Below are positions 28,801 through 36,656 of a stretch of DNA of 64,000 nucleotides, piece by piece. Each line of letters starts with the position of its first letter. Within the stretch, counting starts at the first letter, position 1. The notes under the pieces were generated by a model. It made no database searches and had not been told where the DNA came from. It worked only from the letters and a program-made list of their open reading frames with translations. Origin of the DNA: Sphingobacterium sp. (lineage in GTDB: Bacteria; Bacteroidota; Bacteroidia; Sphingobacteriales; Sphingobacteriaceae); NCBI GenBank assembly GCA_031253985.1, contig JAIRVH010000229.1, positions 53,520 to 117,519 on the forward strand, given 5' to 3'. Position numbers and translations under genes: made by a program.

Positions 28801-28931
28801 TTTAACAAGCAGCAAATTAAAACAAACTGTAGATCCACAGCACAATCAAGCGCCGACGGGCGGATTGAACTATTTGTAGGATCACCAACTCAAGAAACGA
28901 AAAACAGTTCATACTTAAACAGAAAAAGAAA

Positions 28932-29504
28932 ATGGAACAGCTTCTTACACACAGTCCAAAACAGCACATCGTTTACGCACTGGATCACAATCAGTCACAC
29001 GGGCAAAACAATATTTTAAGAAAAAAAGAAACAATCAGATTAACAGAAAAAAATAGTTCACAGCGTATGAACACATTATATTATTCATTCATAATGAATT
29101 TCTTAAAAGAAAATCATCCCGAAATATTAAACTCCATCGACAAAATATATGAGTCTGATCTTTCTAAAATCAGTAAAGTTATAGATTGCTATTGCCAATT
29201 TGTGAATATACCTACCAAGCAGATTATGGGAGAATATATCAATTACAAGGATATACAGCATCGCTACAAAGCAATAGCAGTTGTGCTTCGTATTTTTCAG
29301 CCGGAAAAATTGGATAATCTAAAAACCAAAGTAAAAAGCAGTATATACAAAGAATTAGGCCCCTATTTACAAATAAATAATGACACATTACAGAAATCTA
29401 TTATCTGTGCCTGCAATCAATTCGACCTTTACCGCGATTTCAAAAAGGAGATTAAACAGATTGCAAATTATTACCTTATTGAAGCCCGTTTCAACAATGG
29501 CTAA
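28932..29504 (+). CDS. Hypothetical protein with DnaA-domain-IV-like C-terminus
   Basis: 190 aa; ATG 28932 or possibly 29067 (MNTLYYSFIMNF). Helical protein without signal or membrane segment. The part CQFVNIPTKQIMGEYINYKD, QHRYKAIAVVLRI and later NDTLQKSIICACNQFDLYRD has the spacing of a DnaA C-terminal (Trp-repressor-like) DNA-binding domain: a VCxxFxI start, a helix in the R..aR position, and a TV..AC.k helix. The basic DNA-contact residues are only partly kept, so this is a fold guess. It is divergent from the S24 repressor and driven by the palindrome-bearing promoter, which suggests it is the lytic-side or early gene of a phage-like switch. Confidence 0.6.
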   Translation: MEQLLTHSPKQHIVYALDHNQSHGQNNILRKKETIRLTEKNSSQRMNTLYYSFIMNFLKENHPEILNSIDKIYESDLSKISKVIDCYCQFVNIPTKQIMGEYINYKDIQHRYKAIAVVLRIFQPEKLDNLKTKVKSSIYKELGPYLQINNDTLQKSIICACNQFDLYRDFKKEIKQIANYYLIEARFNNG

Positions 29505-29566
29505 TTACACCCATAACAAGACCACAATCATTATCAACACCTTACACTTTCCCGTCATAAAAAGCT

Positions 29567-29602
29567 AGTCCTTGAATATGGAATACTCAAGGACTTTTTT
29601 TT
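29567..29602. terminator. Rho-independent terminator
   Basis: AGTCCTTGA and TCAAGGACT form a 9-bp stem with an 11-nt loop, followed on the plus strand by eight T. It closes the 28932-29504 transcript and faces the end of the convergent lysis cassette. Confidence 0.85.
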
Positions 29603-29630
29603 GTACTAGATAAATTAACCGGCTGGACTA

Positions 29631-30146
29631 CTACCAGTGTCCAAAAGATCTACCTTTTCTTATCAACCAGATAGCTAATGCGACTAAAACTCCCAAGCCA
29701 ATTGTAAAATAAAGCATACTTGTTGTAGCGGGTTTCATTACCGATTTTGACTTCGTATTAAGAAGCTCTAATTTCTTGTCACTTTGCTGACTGCTCTTCA
29801 TTTTCTGACCTTTCCAACCTGCGTCAAATCGCTCCTTAGTCTCCAGCCTCTTACCAAGTACATTTTTTTTCTGATAGATTTTCCCGCTATGAAGCCGTAC
29901 GACACCGTCTCGCGTGATCTGAATCCCCTCACCTTCAATTTGAATAACGTCCTCTTCCTTCGTCAAAGCTCCAGCATAGGATTGAACAACCTGCATTTCC
30001 CCCGTATCCCGTTCAACCTGAAAATTCTCACCTATTTTTTCTGTGACAACCGTATGTTCGGATGCCTTGGATTTTAATGTTTTCTTAAATAGACCGCAAC
30101 TGCTAACCAGTAGCAGTATCGCGATCATCTGTAGTGTATTTTTCAT
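29631..30146 (-). CDS. Lipoprotein with C-terminal TM segment; candidate unimolecular spanin
   Basis: 171 aa. The N-terminus is a lipoprotein signal peptide with lipobox VSSC (Cys 17). The middle is polar, with beta-like repeats (DVIQIEGEGIQITRDGVVRL) and a basic segment. Near the C-terminus TSMLYFTIGLGVLVALAIW is one strong TM helix followed by a basic tail (LIRKGRSFGHW). A lipid anchor at one end and an inner-membrane helix at the other is the architecture of a unimolecular spanin, which links the two membranes in phage lysis. It is the last gene of the cassette and its start overlaps the previous gene by 44 nt. It could instead be an unrelated two-membrane linker; no homology was tested. 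Confidence 0.65.
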   Translation of the reverse strand: MKNTLQMIAILLLVSSCGLFKKTLKSKASEHTVVTEKIGENFQVERDTGEMQVVQSYAGALTKEEDVIQIEGEGIQITRDGVVRLHSGKIYQKKNVLGKRLETKERFDAGWKGQKMKSSQQSDKKLELLNTKSKSVMKPATTSMLYFTIGLGVLVALAIWLIRKGRSFGHW

Positions 30147-30480
30147 TTTTTATTCGCCTTAATTCAATTTGTAATCTGTTATAAAGTTTCATTAGATCAT
30201 TGTATTTTACTTGTAAATCTGCTAAGGTCTTCGTACAAGTAATACGTTCATCATTTGCCAAACGTAAGCCTTCATTAAGATCTTCAATGATAGCTCGTAA
30301 TTGTTCGATATTTTTCTCTAACCTATTCGCATATCCCTCCCATTTTTCAATTACTTTTCCGGCATTTTCGACATTTGTCGCTTCCACTTCGGCTTGCTGT
30401 TTAGGTTTTCCCACCAAGTAGCCTCCAACGGCTGTGACCACTGGGATGATTAATTTCTCTAAAATCTCAAGTAATTCCAT
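30103..30480 (-). CDS. One-TM coiled-coil protein; candidate holin or inner-membrane lysis protein
   Basis: 125 aa. An N-terminal hydrophobic segment (LIIPVVTAVGGYLVG) is followed by a long charged coiled coil (GYANRLEKNIEQLRAIIEDL, ERITCTKTLADLQVKYNDLM). This looks like an i-spanin or a holin-like protein and not like an enzyme. Its start overlaps the amidase end by 14 nt, and its own end overlaps the next gene by 44 nt, typical of phage lysis cassettes under translational coupling. Confidence 0.7.
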   Translation of the reverse strand: MELLEILEKLIIPVVTAVGGYLVGKPKQQAEVEATNVENAGKVIEKWEGYANRLEKNIEQLRAIIEDLNEGLRLANDERITCTKTLADLQVKYNDLMKLYNRLQIELRRIKNEKYTTDDRDTATG

Positions 30481-30961
30481 TATAAGTTCCTTTCGTTAAC
30501 AGTTTAAATTTCCTCCAAGGAAACTGCATCCCTGGATCCTCCTTTCTTCCTGGTGCGACATCCGAATGCCCCAAAATCTCTCTAATGGGGTACGTAACGC
30601 AAAGCGCTTTACATACGGCTATCGCCGCGTCAATCTGCTTTTCAGTATAGGCCTCCTGACCTTTATTTTGCAACTCTATCCCGATGCTAGAGTTATTGAG
30701 ATCTTTCTGTCCAGCCCAATTGCTGACCCCTGCATGCCAGCATTTAATGTTAAATGGAGCCAATTGCGTAATGACACCCTCACGGCTTATATGAAGATGT
30801 GCAGAGACCTTACTCCGGGCATCGGTCATCCAATCGATCGCGCTTGTTCCATTGGTTGCACCATCGTAATGCATTATAATATAAACAGGCTTGATAATTC
30901 CACCTTTATTTGGAGTTTCTCTATAAGAAACACCCACTAGTTTGTTTTCTTTAATTTCCAT
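30467..30961 (-). CDS. N-acetylmuramoyl-L-alanine amidase (amidase_2), endolysin-like
   Basis: 164 aa. Amidase_2/PGRP-like fold with zinc ligands: YIIMHYDGA (first His), KCWHAGVSNWAG, and LGHSDVAPGRKEDPGMQFPW with the second His and the Lys/Asp signature. It cuts the amide bond between N-acetylmuramic acid and the stem peptide. There is no signal peptide, so it would need a holin to reach the wall, as phage endolysins do. It is first in a three-gene overlapping operon with a TM coiled-coil protein and a lipoprotein. Confidence 0.93.
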   Translation of the reverse strand: MEIKENKLVGVSYRETPNKGGIIKPVYIIMHYDGATNGTSAIDWMTDARSKVSAHLHISREGVITQLAPFNIKCWHAGVSNWAGQKDLNNSSIGIELQNKGQEAYTEKQIDAAIAVCKALCVTYPIREILGHSDVAPGRKEDPGMQFPWRKFKLLTKGTYNGIT

Positions 30962-31425
30962 AGCGCTATACGTTTATGTATTAATTCGATTATAACCTTT
31001 GTTTTTCTGAGAAAAAGGAGAGTCCTGGGCATAGAAGAAGGGGCACCACTTCATCAATATCTATTCAACTCCTATTTCAATACAAAGTTAAATACAGCAC
31101 CTTGCTAGAAAATGGAATATCAAACCTAAATAGGCGGTACATTGCACCTACCGAATATATCGTCAAGACCTCTATTTCAACAAAAAAGCCCTATCTCGTC
31201 GATAAGGCTTTTTGCTAGATATTAGCAAAGAAAGAACGCGCTAAACTATACGCTTTGAAAATTGATTGTATGCGTTGAATACCTGAAAGAATTCCCCATT
31301 TCAGCTGGCTATTTTAAATACCGTTTGATACCTCAAAATATGAACATCCCGAAGCCAAAATATAATAAATTAAAAAAAATAAATATTCTAAAAGTATATA
31401 TTAATTTAGCGTAAAGACATTTACT
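30962..31425. other. Intergenic region with an orphan terminator
   Basis: About 460 nt between the amidase start (leftward) and the gene at 31426 (rightward). It contains a good terminator-like hairpin at 31183-31213 but no protein-coding gene I can support. A small RNA or a decayed gene is possible. Confidence 0.45.
31183..31213. terminator. Terminator-like hairpin in a divergent intergenic region
   Basis: AAAAAGCC-c-TATC and GATA-a-GGCTTTTT pair around the loop tcgtc, with T and A runs on both sides. It lies between two divergent genes, where no annotated transcript should end. Confidence 0.65.
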
Positions 31426-31983
31426 ATGCCAATGACCAAAAATGCCATATATTTGGACAAAAGTGAAGATTATATGAGGTTTGTTATCAAAATGGTGCAT
31501 CCTAAGTTATATCTATTCATCTTCGCTAGTCTATGGGTCCTGTCAATCTTAGGCACATTCTCTCTCATTGTTGTATTCAATATTTTTGCAGAACTAGGGC
31601 CATCCTCTCTATTCGTATTGAGCCTGGGTCTGCTCATTTCTTTTGGATTTTTTAAAATTTATAGATGGCACCGTGCGGGCGAAGAATTTTTCATACTAGC
31701 AAAAGATAACATTAGTTATCAGATTAACAACGGCATAAAACTATCAGAGCTTAGATCATTTGAGGCAAGAGATTACAAGATCGGTTTCCACAAGACGAAC
31801 AATTATGAATCAAGTATCTGCGGTAGAATTTATTTTTATAGAATTGATCCAGACACCAAATTGGTTACAATTATTTTAGATAGCACACTGGAAATAGCTT
31901 TGGAGGAGTACAAACTTCTAGAAGAAAATTATCTTCAATTGACACAAAAACCATCATCCCTTTTCGATGTCAATTTGAACTAA
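31426..31983 (+). CDS. Hypothetical membrane protein with two TM helices
   Basis: 185 aa. Two TM helices near residues 29-50 (LYLFIFASLWVLSILGTFSL) and 62-80 (SLFVLSLGLLISFGFFKIY) are followed by a soluble beta-rich domain of about 100 residues (EFFILAKDNISYQINNG, GRIYFYRIDPDTKLVTIILD). This layout resembles PH-like or YcxB-like membrane-tethered domains. No family name can be given with confidence. Stand-alone gene. Confidence 0.7.
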   Translation: MPMTKNAIYLDKSEDYMRFVIKMVHPKLYLFIFASLWVLSILGTFSLIVVFNIFAELGPSSLFVLSLGLLISFGFFKIYRWHRAGEEFFILAKDNISYQINNGIKLSELRSFEARDYKIGFHKTNNYESSICGRIYFYRIDPDTKLVTIILDSTLEIALEEYKLLEENYLQLTQKPSSLFDVNLN

Positions 31984-32029
31984 CCCAAAGCCATGAAAAC
32001 GTAATCCCTTATAGATGATTATAAACAGG

Positions 32030-32371
32030 TTAAAGGCCAGTTATTATTTTGCGACGATGTTGCTGCCCCCATTGCTCCATCTCAATCAGTACCTGCTCCA
32101 GTGTCTTACTGTATTCGGTCAGCTCATATTGTACGGTTACAGGTTTGGTATCACAGACCATGCGCTTCACAAGTCCATTCATTTCCAATTCCTGAAGTTC
32201 CTTCGACAAGATTCTCGGGGAAATACTCGCCTCACGTGAAAGCTCATTAAAACCACGCTTTCCATTTCTCAAGACCGAAAGCAGTACGAGTTTCCATTTA
32301 CCACCAACGACATCTAAAGTATCCCGAATAGCCAAATTTGCTTTAGCACAACGTTCTGCAGTATGTTCCAT
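32030..32371 (-). CDS. HxlR family transcriptional regulator
   Basis: 113 aa, winged helix. Typical sequence: RCAKANLAIRDTLDVVGGKW, KLVLLSVLRNGKRGFNELSR, ISPRILSKELQELEMNGLV and PVTVQYELTEYSKTLEQVL. These small regulators usually control the divergently transcribed oxidoreductase beside them and respond to electrophiles or quinones. Here it is divergent from the azoreductase, with 94 nt between start codons. A tandem 18-bp repeat in that gap is a likely operator. Confidence 0.93.
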   Translation of the reverse strand: MEHTAERCAKANLAIRDTLDVVGGKWKLVLLSVLRNGKRGFNELSREASISPRILSKELQELEMNGLVKRMVCDTKPVTVQYELTEYSKTLEQVLIEMEQWGQQHRRKIITGL

Positions 32372-32372
32372 A

Positions 32373-32408
32373 TACTATTCTTTTTGTAAGTACTATCCTT
32401 TTTGTAAC
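32373..32408. promoter_or_regulatory. Tandem 18-bp direct repeat, candidate HxlR operator
   Basis: tactattctttttgtaag (32373-32390) is directly followed by tactatcctttttgtaac (32391-32408), 16 of 18 identical. It begins right after the HxlR start codon in the HxlR-azoreductase gap. Two copies in phase suggest dimer binding. Confidence 0.5.
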
Positions 32409-32465
32409 AGATAACAAAACTATAGTATTTATCTAGAAATTTGTCAAAAGAAAAATAAATAAACA

Positions 32466-33068
32466 ATGAAAATATTACATATCATCTCGAGCTTAAGAGG
32501 CCAAGCATCCTTCAGTAATAAATTAGGGAATTCTATTATTGAACGAATAAAAGCCAAACATTCCGTTGAAGTAAAGGAACGCAATCTTGCGTCTACCCCA
32601 CTGCCACACTTATCTGACAGACATGTTGCAGCTTTCTTTACTCCGGCAGACGAAAGAACTAAAGATCAAATTGAAACAATACGTCCTTCAGACGAGGCTA
32701 TTGCCGAACTTATGGAATCAGATACCTTGGTGATCGATGTACCTATGTATAATTTTACTATCCCCTCCACGATAAAAGCATGGATCGATCAAATCGCCAG
32801 AGCAGGGGTGACATTTAAGTACGGAGAGAATGGTGTACAAGGACTCGTAACGAACAAAAAGGCCTATCTGGCGATTTCTACAGGTGGGATCTATTCGGAA
32901 GGTTTCATGAAAGATTTCGATCATACTGAGCAATATCTTCGCCACGTTTTAGGGTTTTTGGGTATTACAGATATTGAGGCTTTTAGAGTTGAAGGTGTTA
33001 ACCTAGCAAACGCCAAAGATGATGTCTTCTCCAAAACAAAACAACAAGTTGAAGATTTTGTATTTTAA
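32466..33068 (+). CDS. azoR: FMN-dependent NADH-azoreductase
   Basis: 200 aa, flavodoxin-like fold. AzoR-type motifs: ILHIISSLRGQASFSNKLG, VDVPMYNFTIPSTIKAWIDQ and AGVTFKYGENGVQGLVTNKK, then AYLAISTGGIYSEG. It reduces azo compounds and quinones with NADH by way of FMN, protecting against electrophilic quinones. It is divergent from the HxlR regulator, with a repeat pair between them. A terminator follows at 33138. Confidence 0.94.
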   Translation: MKILHIISSLRGQASFSNKLGNSIIERIKAKHSVEVKERNLASTPLPHLSDRHVAAFFTPADERTKDQIETIRPSDEAIAELMESDTLVIDVPMYNFTIPSTIKAWIDQIARAGVTFKYGENGVQGLVTNKKAYLAISTGGIYSEGFMKDFDHTEQYLRHVLGFLGITDIEAFRVEGVNLANAKDDVFSKTKQQVEDFVF

Positions 33069-33397
33069 CCTTGAATAAAACATTTTCGGCACTCCTTTGT
33101 TGTCTGTGTGTTATAGCATAGGATGAGTTATACCATGAAGGCTAGGAAGTTGGTTCGCCTAGCCTTTTCTGTCGCATAGAGAAATGCTTTAGATAGTCTT
33201 TCAAGAATGGAAATGATATTGTCCATGGGGTGGGAGTTTTAACCTCATTACCGGATGATAGTAAATAAATAAAAGACATTTCTATATATCTATTTGTTGG
33301 GTCTAAAGGTCTTTCTCCCTATGTTTGGAGATCCTTTTGATGTGTATCCATACAGAATTTGGTTATAATTACAACTTTTTTTTGTAAGTTAGTCTTT
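33069..33397. other. Intergenic region before the phytochrome-like kinase
   Basis: About 330 nt holding the azoR terminator (33138-33168) and AT-rich leader DNA. No gene seen. Confidence 0.5.
33138..33168 (+). terminator. Terminator of azoR
   Basis: AAGGCTAGG and CCTAGCCTT form a 9-bp stem around an 11-nt loop, followed by TTCTG. Located 70 nt after the azoR stop. Confidence 0.75.
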
Positions 33398-35626
33398 ATG
33401 GACAACCCCCACTTTTTAAATTGCGATCAGGAAGCTATCCATCTTTGTGGTCATGTACAAAACTTTGGTTGCCTGATCGTATTTGATAAATCTCATCATT
33501 GTATTGGCTGGAGTGAAAACTGGCAAGAAATTGGCTTACCAGAATACAGCGTATATACAGGGTTACTCCTATCAACATTCATCAGTAACTTTAAGCTATC
33601 TCACCCTATCGATCTAGATCAGATACTGAGGGACAACATAGAGACTTTCAAGCACCGATATGTAGCCGATATTCAACTGCAAGATGAAACACACTACCTA
33701 AGTATTTATCCTTTTGACGATAAGATATTTATTGAAATAGAAAGACATCAATCGCGTTCTCATCAATTCAAAAATATCTACCACTACGCCCAACATATCA
33801 ATAACAATAAAGACATCTGGAAAGCGCTAGCAGAAAATATCTATACTGTAACGGGATACGACCGTGTGATGATCTACAAATTTTCAAAAAATGGAGACGG
33901 CAAAGTTATTGCCGAGCATGTGTCTGAGGGGTTAGAACCTCTTTTGGGATACCATTATCCCGAATTTGATATTCCTCAACAAGCACGCCGGCTCTATACA
34001 AAAATTTTTGCCCGGGTAACTCCAGATGTGGAGGCTAAGCCAATTCCGGTACTTGGTATTAATCCAGAGGAACTAGATCTTTCCATGACTGGGATACGGG
34101 CCATGTCTCCGATCCATCTTCAATATCTTCGTAATGCTCAAGTTCGTGCAAGTGGGAGTTTCTCTATTATCATTAACGGTCAATTGTGGGGCTTAGTTGC
34201 CTGCCAGAATAGAATGCCTAAAACGATAGATTTAGCCCAAAGACATCTCTCCGTATTTATTGTCCAATATGCCGTAAACAGTTTTTTGGCCAACAGACAA
34301 ATTGTAGAAAACAACTTCAAGCTGAAGACAAAAAGTATAGAATTTGAGATCAGACAAAGTCTATTCTCAAAGCAAGATCTCCATAACGTCATCGGAAATC
34401 TTACTTCTAGTTTAATGGACATCCTAAAAGCGGATGGAATGGCATTCAAATATCGCGGCAAATGGCATATGATAGGCAAGACGCCCAGTAAAGATTGCAT
34501 TCAACAGATGGAAAAAAATCTGGTCAACAACAGCAAAGACGAATTGTTTTGGCAATCTGATTTTAAATGGCCTCAGAATGACACAGAACAGTTGTGCTAT
34601 TTTCCAGGCATCGCAAGCATAGACCTGGAGTTTAAACTGGATTTTAAGATTTACTTTTTTAGGGAAGAAGTGAAAATTGAAGAAGTTTGGGCAGGACAAC
34701 CTGAGAAACGGTTTATTTATGATCCTAATAAAGCAATCAATTTTCCATCTCCCCGTACCTCATTTGAAGCTTGGAAGAAAACTGTTAGTGGGACCGCGCC
34801 AAGATGGAAAGAATGGGAGATTGATTTTTTAAAAAACCTAAGTTTTACTATACAGGAAGCCTGTTTAAAGAAATTCACGGAGATCCAGGCATTGAATGAA
34901 AAATTAGTGGAAATCAATAATGTACTTGAAACTTTTAGTTATACATTGAGTCATGATTTAAAAAACCCGCTAGCTGCTTTACAGATGACCGCACAAATGA
35001 TCCGGGACCGAGCTGGATTAAGTCAGGAATTCTTGACAAAAGCCGGTAAAAATATGATGGAAGCAATTTCTTTGATGAATAATATGCTTGATAAAACCGT
35101 AGATTTTGCCCGTACAAAGAGTTATGACTTCGAATATGAGCTAGTGTATCCTGAGCGCTTCATTCAACATATTATTGATGATTGTAAAGTCAGATATCAT
35201 ATCGAGAACCTAGAATTTGAAAAAGGCAAAATCCTGCCTATCGATGGTGAAAAAACATTGATTTATCAACTGTTCTTAAACCTTTTGGGCAATGCTATAA
35301 AATATAGCAGCAACAAGGGAATACCAATAATAGGACTGGATAGCGAAGATAGTGGTCATGCTATCGTCTACAAGATTTACGACAATGGTATCGGAATTTC
35401 GGCAGAAGAAACAGAACGGATTTTTGAAATTTTCCATCGCCTACCCAATGCCATTGAATTTGATGGCTCAGGAGTAGGATTATCCATCGTCAAAAGAATC
35501 CTGGAAAGGCTTAATGCAACAATCACCGTGGAAAGTGCACTAAATGAAGGAACAACCTTTACGATTCATTTTCCTAAAAAAAATAATAAGTCAAAGTCTA
35601 CGCTATCTAAAAAACACCAAATTTAA
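33398..35626 (+). CDS. Phytochrome-like sensor histidine kinase (PAS_2-GAF-PHY-HisKA-HATPase)
   Basis: 742 aa from the ATG at 33398. PAS_2: NCDQEAIHLCGHVQ, with Cys 9 at the position where bacteriophytochromes bind biliverdin. GAF: YDRVMIYKFSKNGDGKVIAE, YPEFDIPQQARRLY and SPIHLQYLRNAQVRAS. PHY: PRTSFEAWKKTVSG, with the tongue-type PRxSF. Kinase: YTLSHDLKNPLAAL with the phospho-His near residue 519, and ATPase boxes LFLNLLGNAIKYSS and DGSGVGLSIVKRIL. The normally conserved ACHH after the GAF strand LWGLVAC is ACQN here. A red/far-red light sensor is likely, but chromophore contacts are altered. No heme oxygenase or response regulator lies beside it. Confidence 0.93.
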   Translation: MDNPHFLNCDQEAIHLCGHVQNFGCLIVFDKSHHCIGWSENWQEIGLPEYSVYTGLLLSTFISNFKLSHPIDLDQILRDNIETFKHRYVADIQLQDETHYLSIYPFDDKIFIEIERHQSRSHQFKNIYHYAQHINNNKDIWKALAENIYTVTGYDRVMIYKFSKNGDGKVIAEHVSEGLEPLLGYHYPEFDIPQQARRLYTKIFARVTPDVEAKPIPVLGINPEELDLSMTGIRAMSPIHLQYLRNAQVRASGSFSIIINGQLWGLVACQNRMPKTIDLAQRHLSVFIVQYAVNSFLANRQIVENNFKLKTKSIEFEIRQSLFSKQDLHNVIGNLTSSLMDILKADGMAFKYRGKWHMIGKTPSKDCIQQMEKNLVNNSKDELFWQSDFKWPQNDTEQLCYFPGIASIDLEFKLDFKIYFFREEVKIEEVWAGQPEKRFIYDPNKAINFPSPRTSFEAWKKTVSGTAPRWKEWEIDFLKNLSFTIQEACLKKFTEIQALNEKLVEINNVLETFSYTLSHDLKNPLAALQMTAQMIRDRAGLSQEFLTKAGKNMMEAISLMNNMLDKTVDFARTKSYDFEYELVYPERFIQHIIDDCKVRYHIENLEFEKGKILPIDGEKTLIYQLFLNLLGNAIKYSSNKGIPIIGLDSEDSGHAIVYKIYDNGIGISAEETERIFEIFHRLPNAIEFDGSGVGLSIVKRILERLNATITVESALNEGTTFTIHFPKKNNKSKSTLSKKHQI

Positions 35627-35765
35627 GCCATATCAGTCCTTCAAGATTTTTTATTAAATTAGTGTGGGATAGATCCAAATTCAACATATATCCTCCCTAC
35701 AACAAAGTATGTGATTGTTCAACATTGTCGGATTTTTTTAGGCAGGACTCTTGATTTATAGTACA

Positions 35766-36656
35766 ATGACCAAGTTTACTTTATTCGTTGGAAACGACAT
35801 AAATAATATTTCACCAGGAATTAGCTGGAGCGATTTGCTCCATAATATCAAAGCAAAATATAACGTTAGTTCATTAGAAAATGGGCAAAAACCTTTTCCT
35901 ATGCTGTATGAAGAAATATTTCTTCATTCAATTAAAGAAAATCATATCAATGAGAAGGAACTAAAAAGTTATATATCGGATTGTGTTTCGCAGATCAACC
36001 AAAATGAAATACACCAGTTAATTAGAGATGTTCCAACCGAAAATATCATTACCTCAAATTATGAATTTAGTTTGGAAGGGAAAGCAGCAACTACGAATAC
36101 CGGTCTAATCCGAGAAACTACCTATAGTGTATTTCGGAGACACGAAAGCAACAACAAAACCTACTGGCACATACATGGAGACTGTCTAAACCCATCTTCC
36201 ATTAACCTTGGCTATGAACATTATTGTGGTCAGCTGCAAAAAATGAGAGACTATGTTGTTAACGGTACAAATTACAGTTCGGAAACTGTTTATAAAGCCC
36301 CATTGATGAAAAGATTAAGCCAGCAAAAGGACATCAAGCTCCAATCATGGATTGATCTATTTTTCATGCAGGATATCCACATATTTGGCCTTTCGCTTGA
36401 TTTCGTAGAGATAGACCTTTGGTGGCTCCTTACTTATCGTGCAAGAAATAAGTATTACAAACGAAGTAGCTTTATTGTAAATCAATTATTTTATTACACA
36501 ACAAAGAAGTGGCATGAACTTTCCAAGGACAAGATGCAATTGCTTCAGGCAAATGATGTTGAGATCGTTGTTATTGATGAAGCCGATAAAACTAAATACT
36601 ATAAAAAAGTACTTACTGCAATAAAGAAGAGGTACAGATTACCCAATGAAGCATAA
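35766..36656 (+). CDS. Stand-alone SIR2-like (SIR2_2) domain protein
   Basis: 296 aa from ATG 35766, no signal or TM. SIR2-fold signals: TLFVGNDINNISPGISWSDL (nucleotide-binding start and W), ENIITSNYEFSLE (the TTNYD-like motif), TYWHIHGD (the catalytic-His region), and HIFGLSLDFVEIDLWWLL (the GxSxxDxD region). It probably binds or hydrolyses NAD. Stand-alone SIR2-like proteins of this kind are found both as housekeeping deacylase relatives and as NAD-depleting anti-phage effectors. No partner defence gene is adjacent, so a defence role is only a possibility. The third residue of the usual GNG motif is D here. Confidence 0.8.
   Translation: MTKFTLFVGNDINNISPGISWSDLLHNIKAKYNVSSLENGQKPFPMLYEEIFLHSIKENHINEKELKSYISDCVSQINQNEIHQLIRDVPTENIITSNYEFSLEGKAATTNTGLIRETTYSVFRRHESNNKTYWHIHGDCLNPSSINLGYEHYCGQLQKMRDYVVNGTNYSSETVYKAPLMKRLSQQKDIKLQSWIDLFFMQDIHIFGLSLDFVEIDLWWLLTYRARNKYYKRSSFIVNQLFYYTTKKWHELSKDKMQLLQANDVEIVVIDEADKTKYYKKVLTAIKKRYRLPNEA

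Noticed and set aside
28798..29019. 73-codon open frame starting in the promoter of 28932
   Set aside because: TTG start overlapping the -7 box and a different frame from the next gene; probably leader sequence.
35766..36656. Thoeris-type or other named defence system
   Set aside because: No TIR or other partner gene beside the SIR2-like gene; only the single domain is present.
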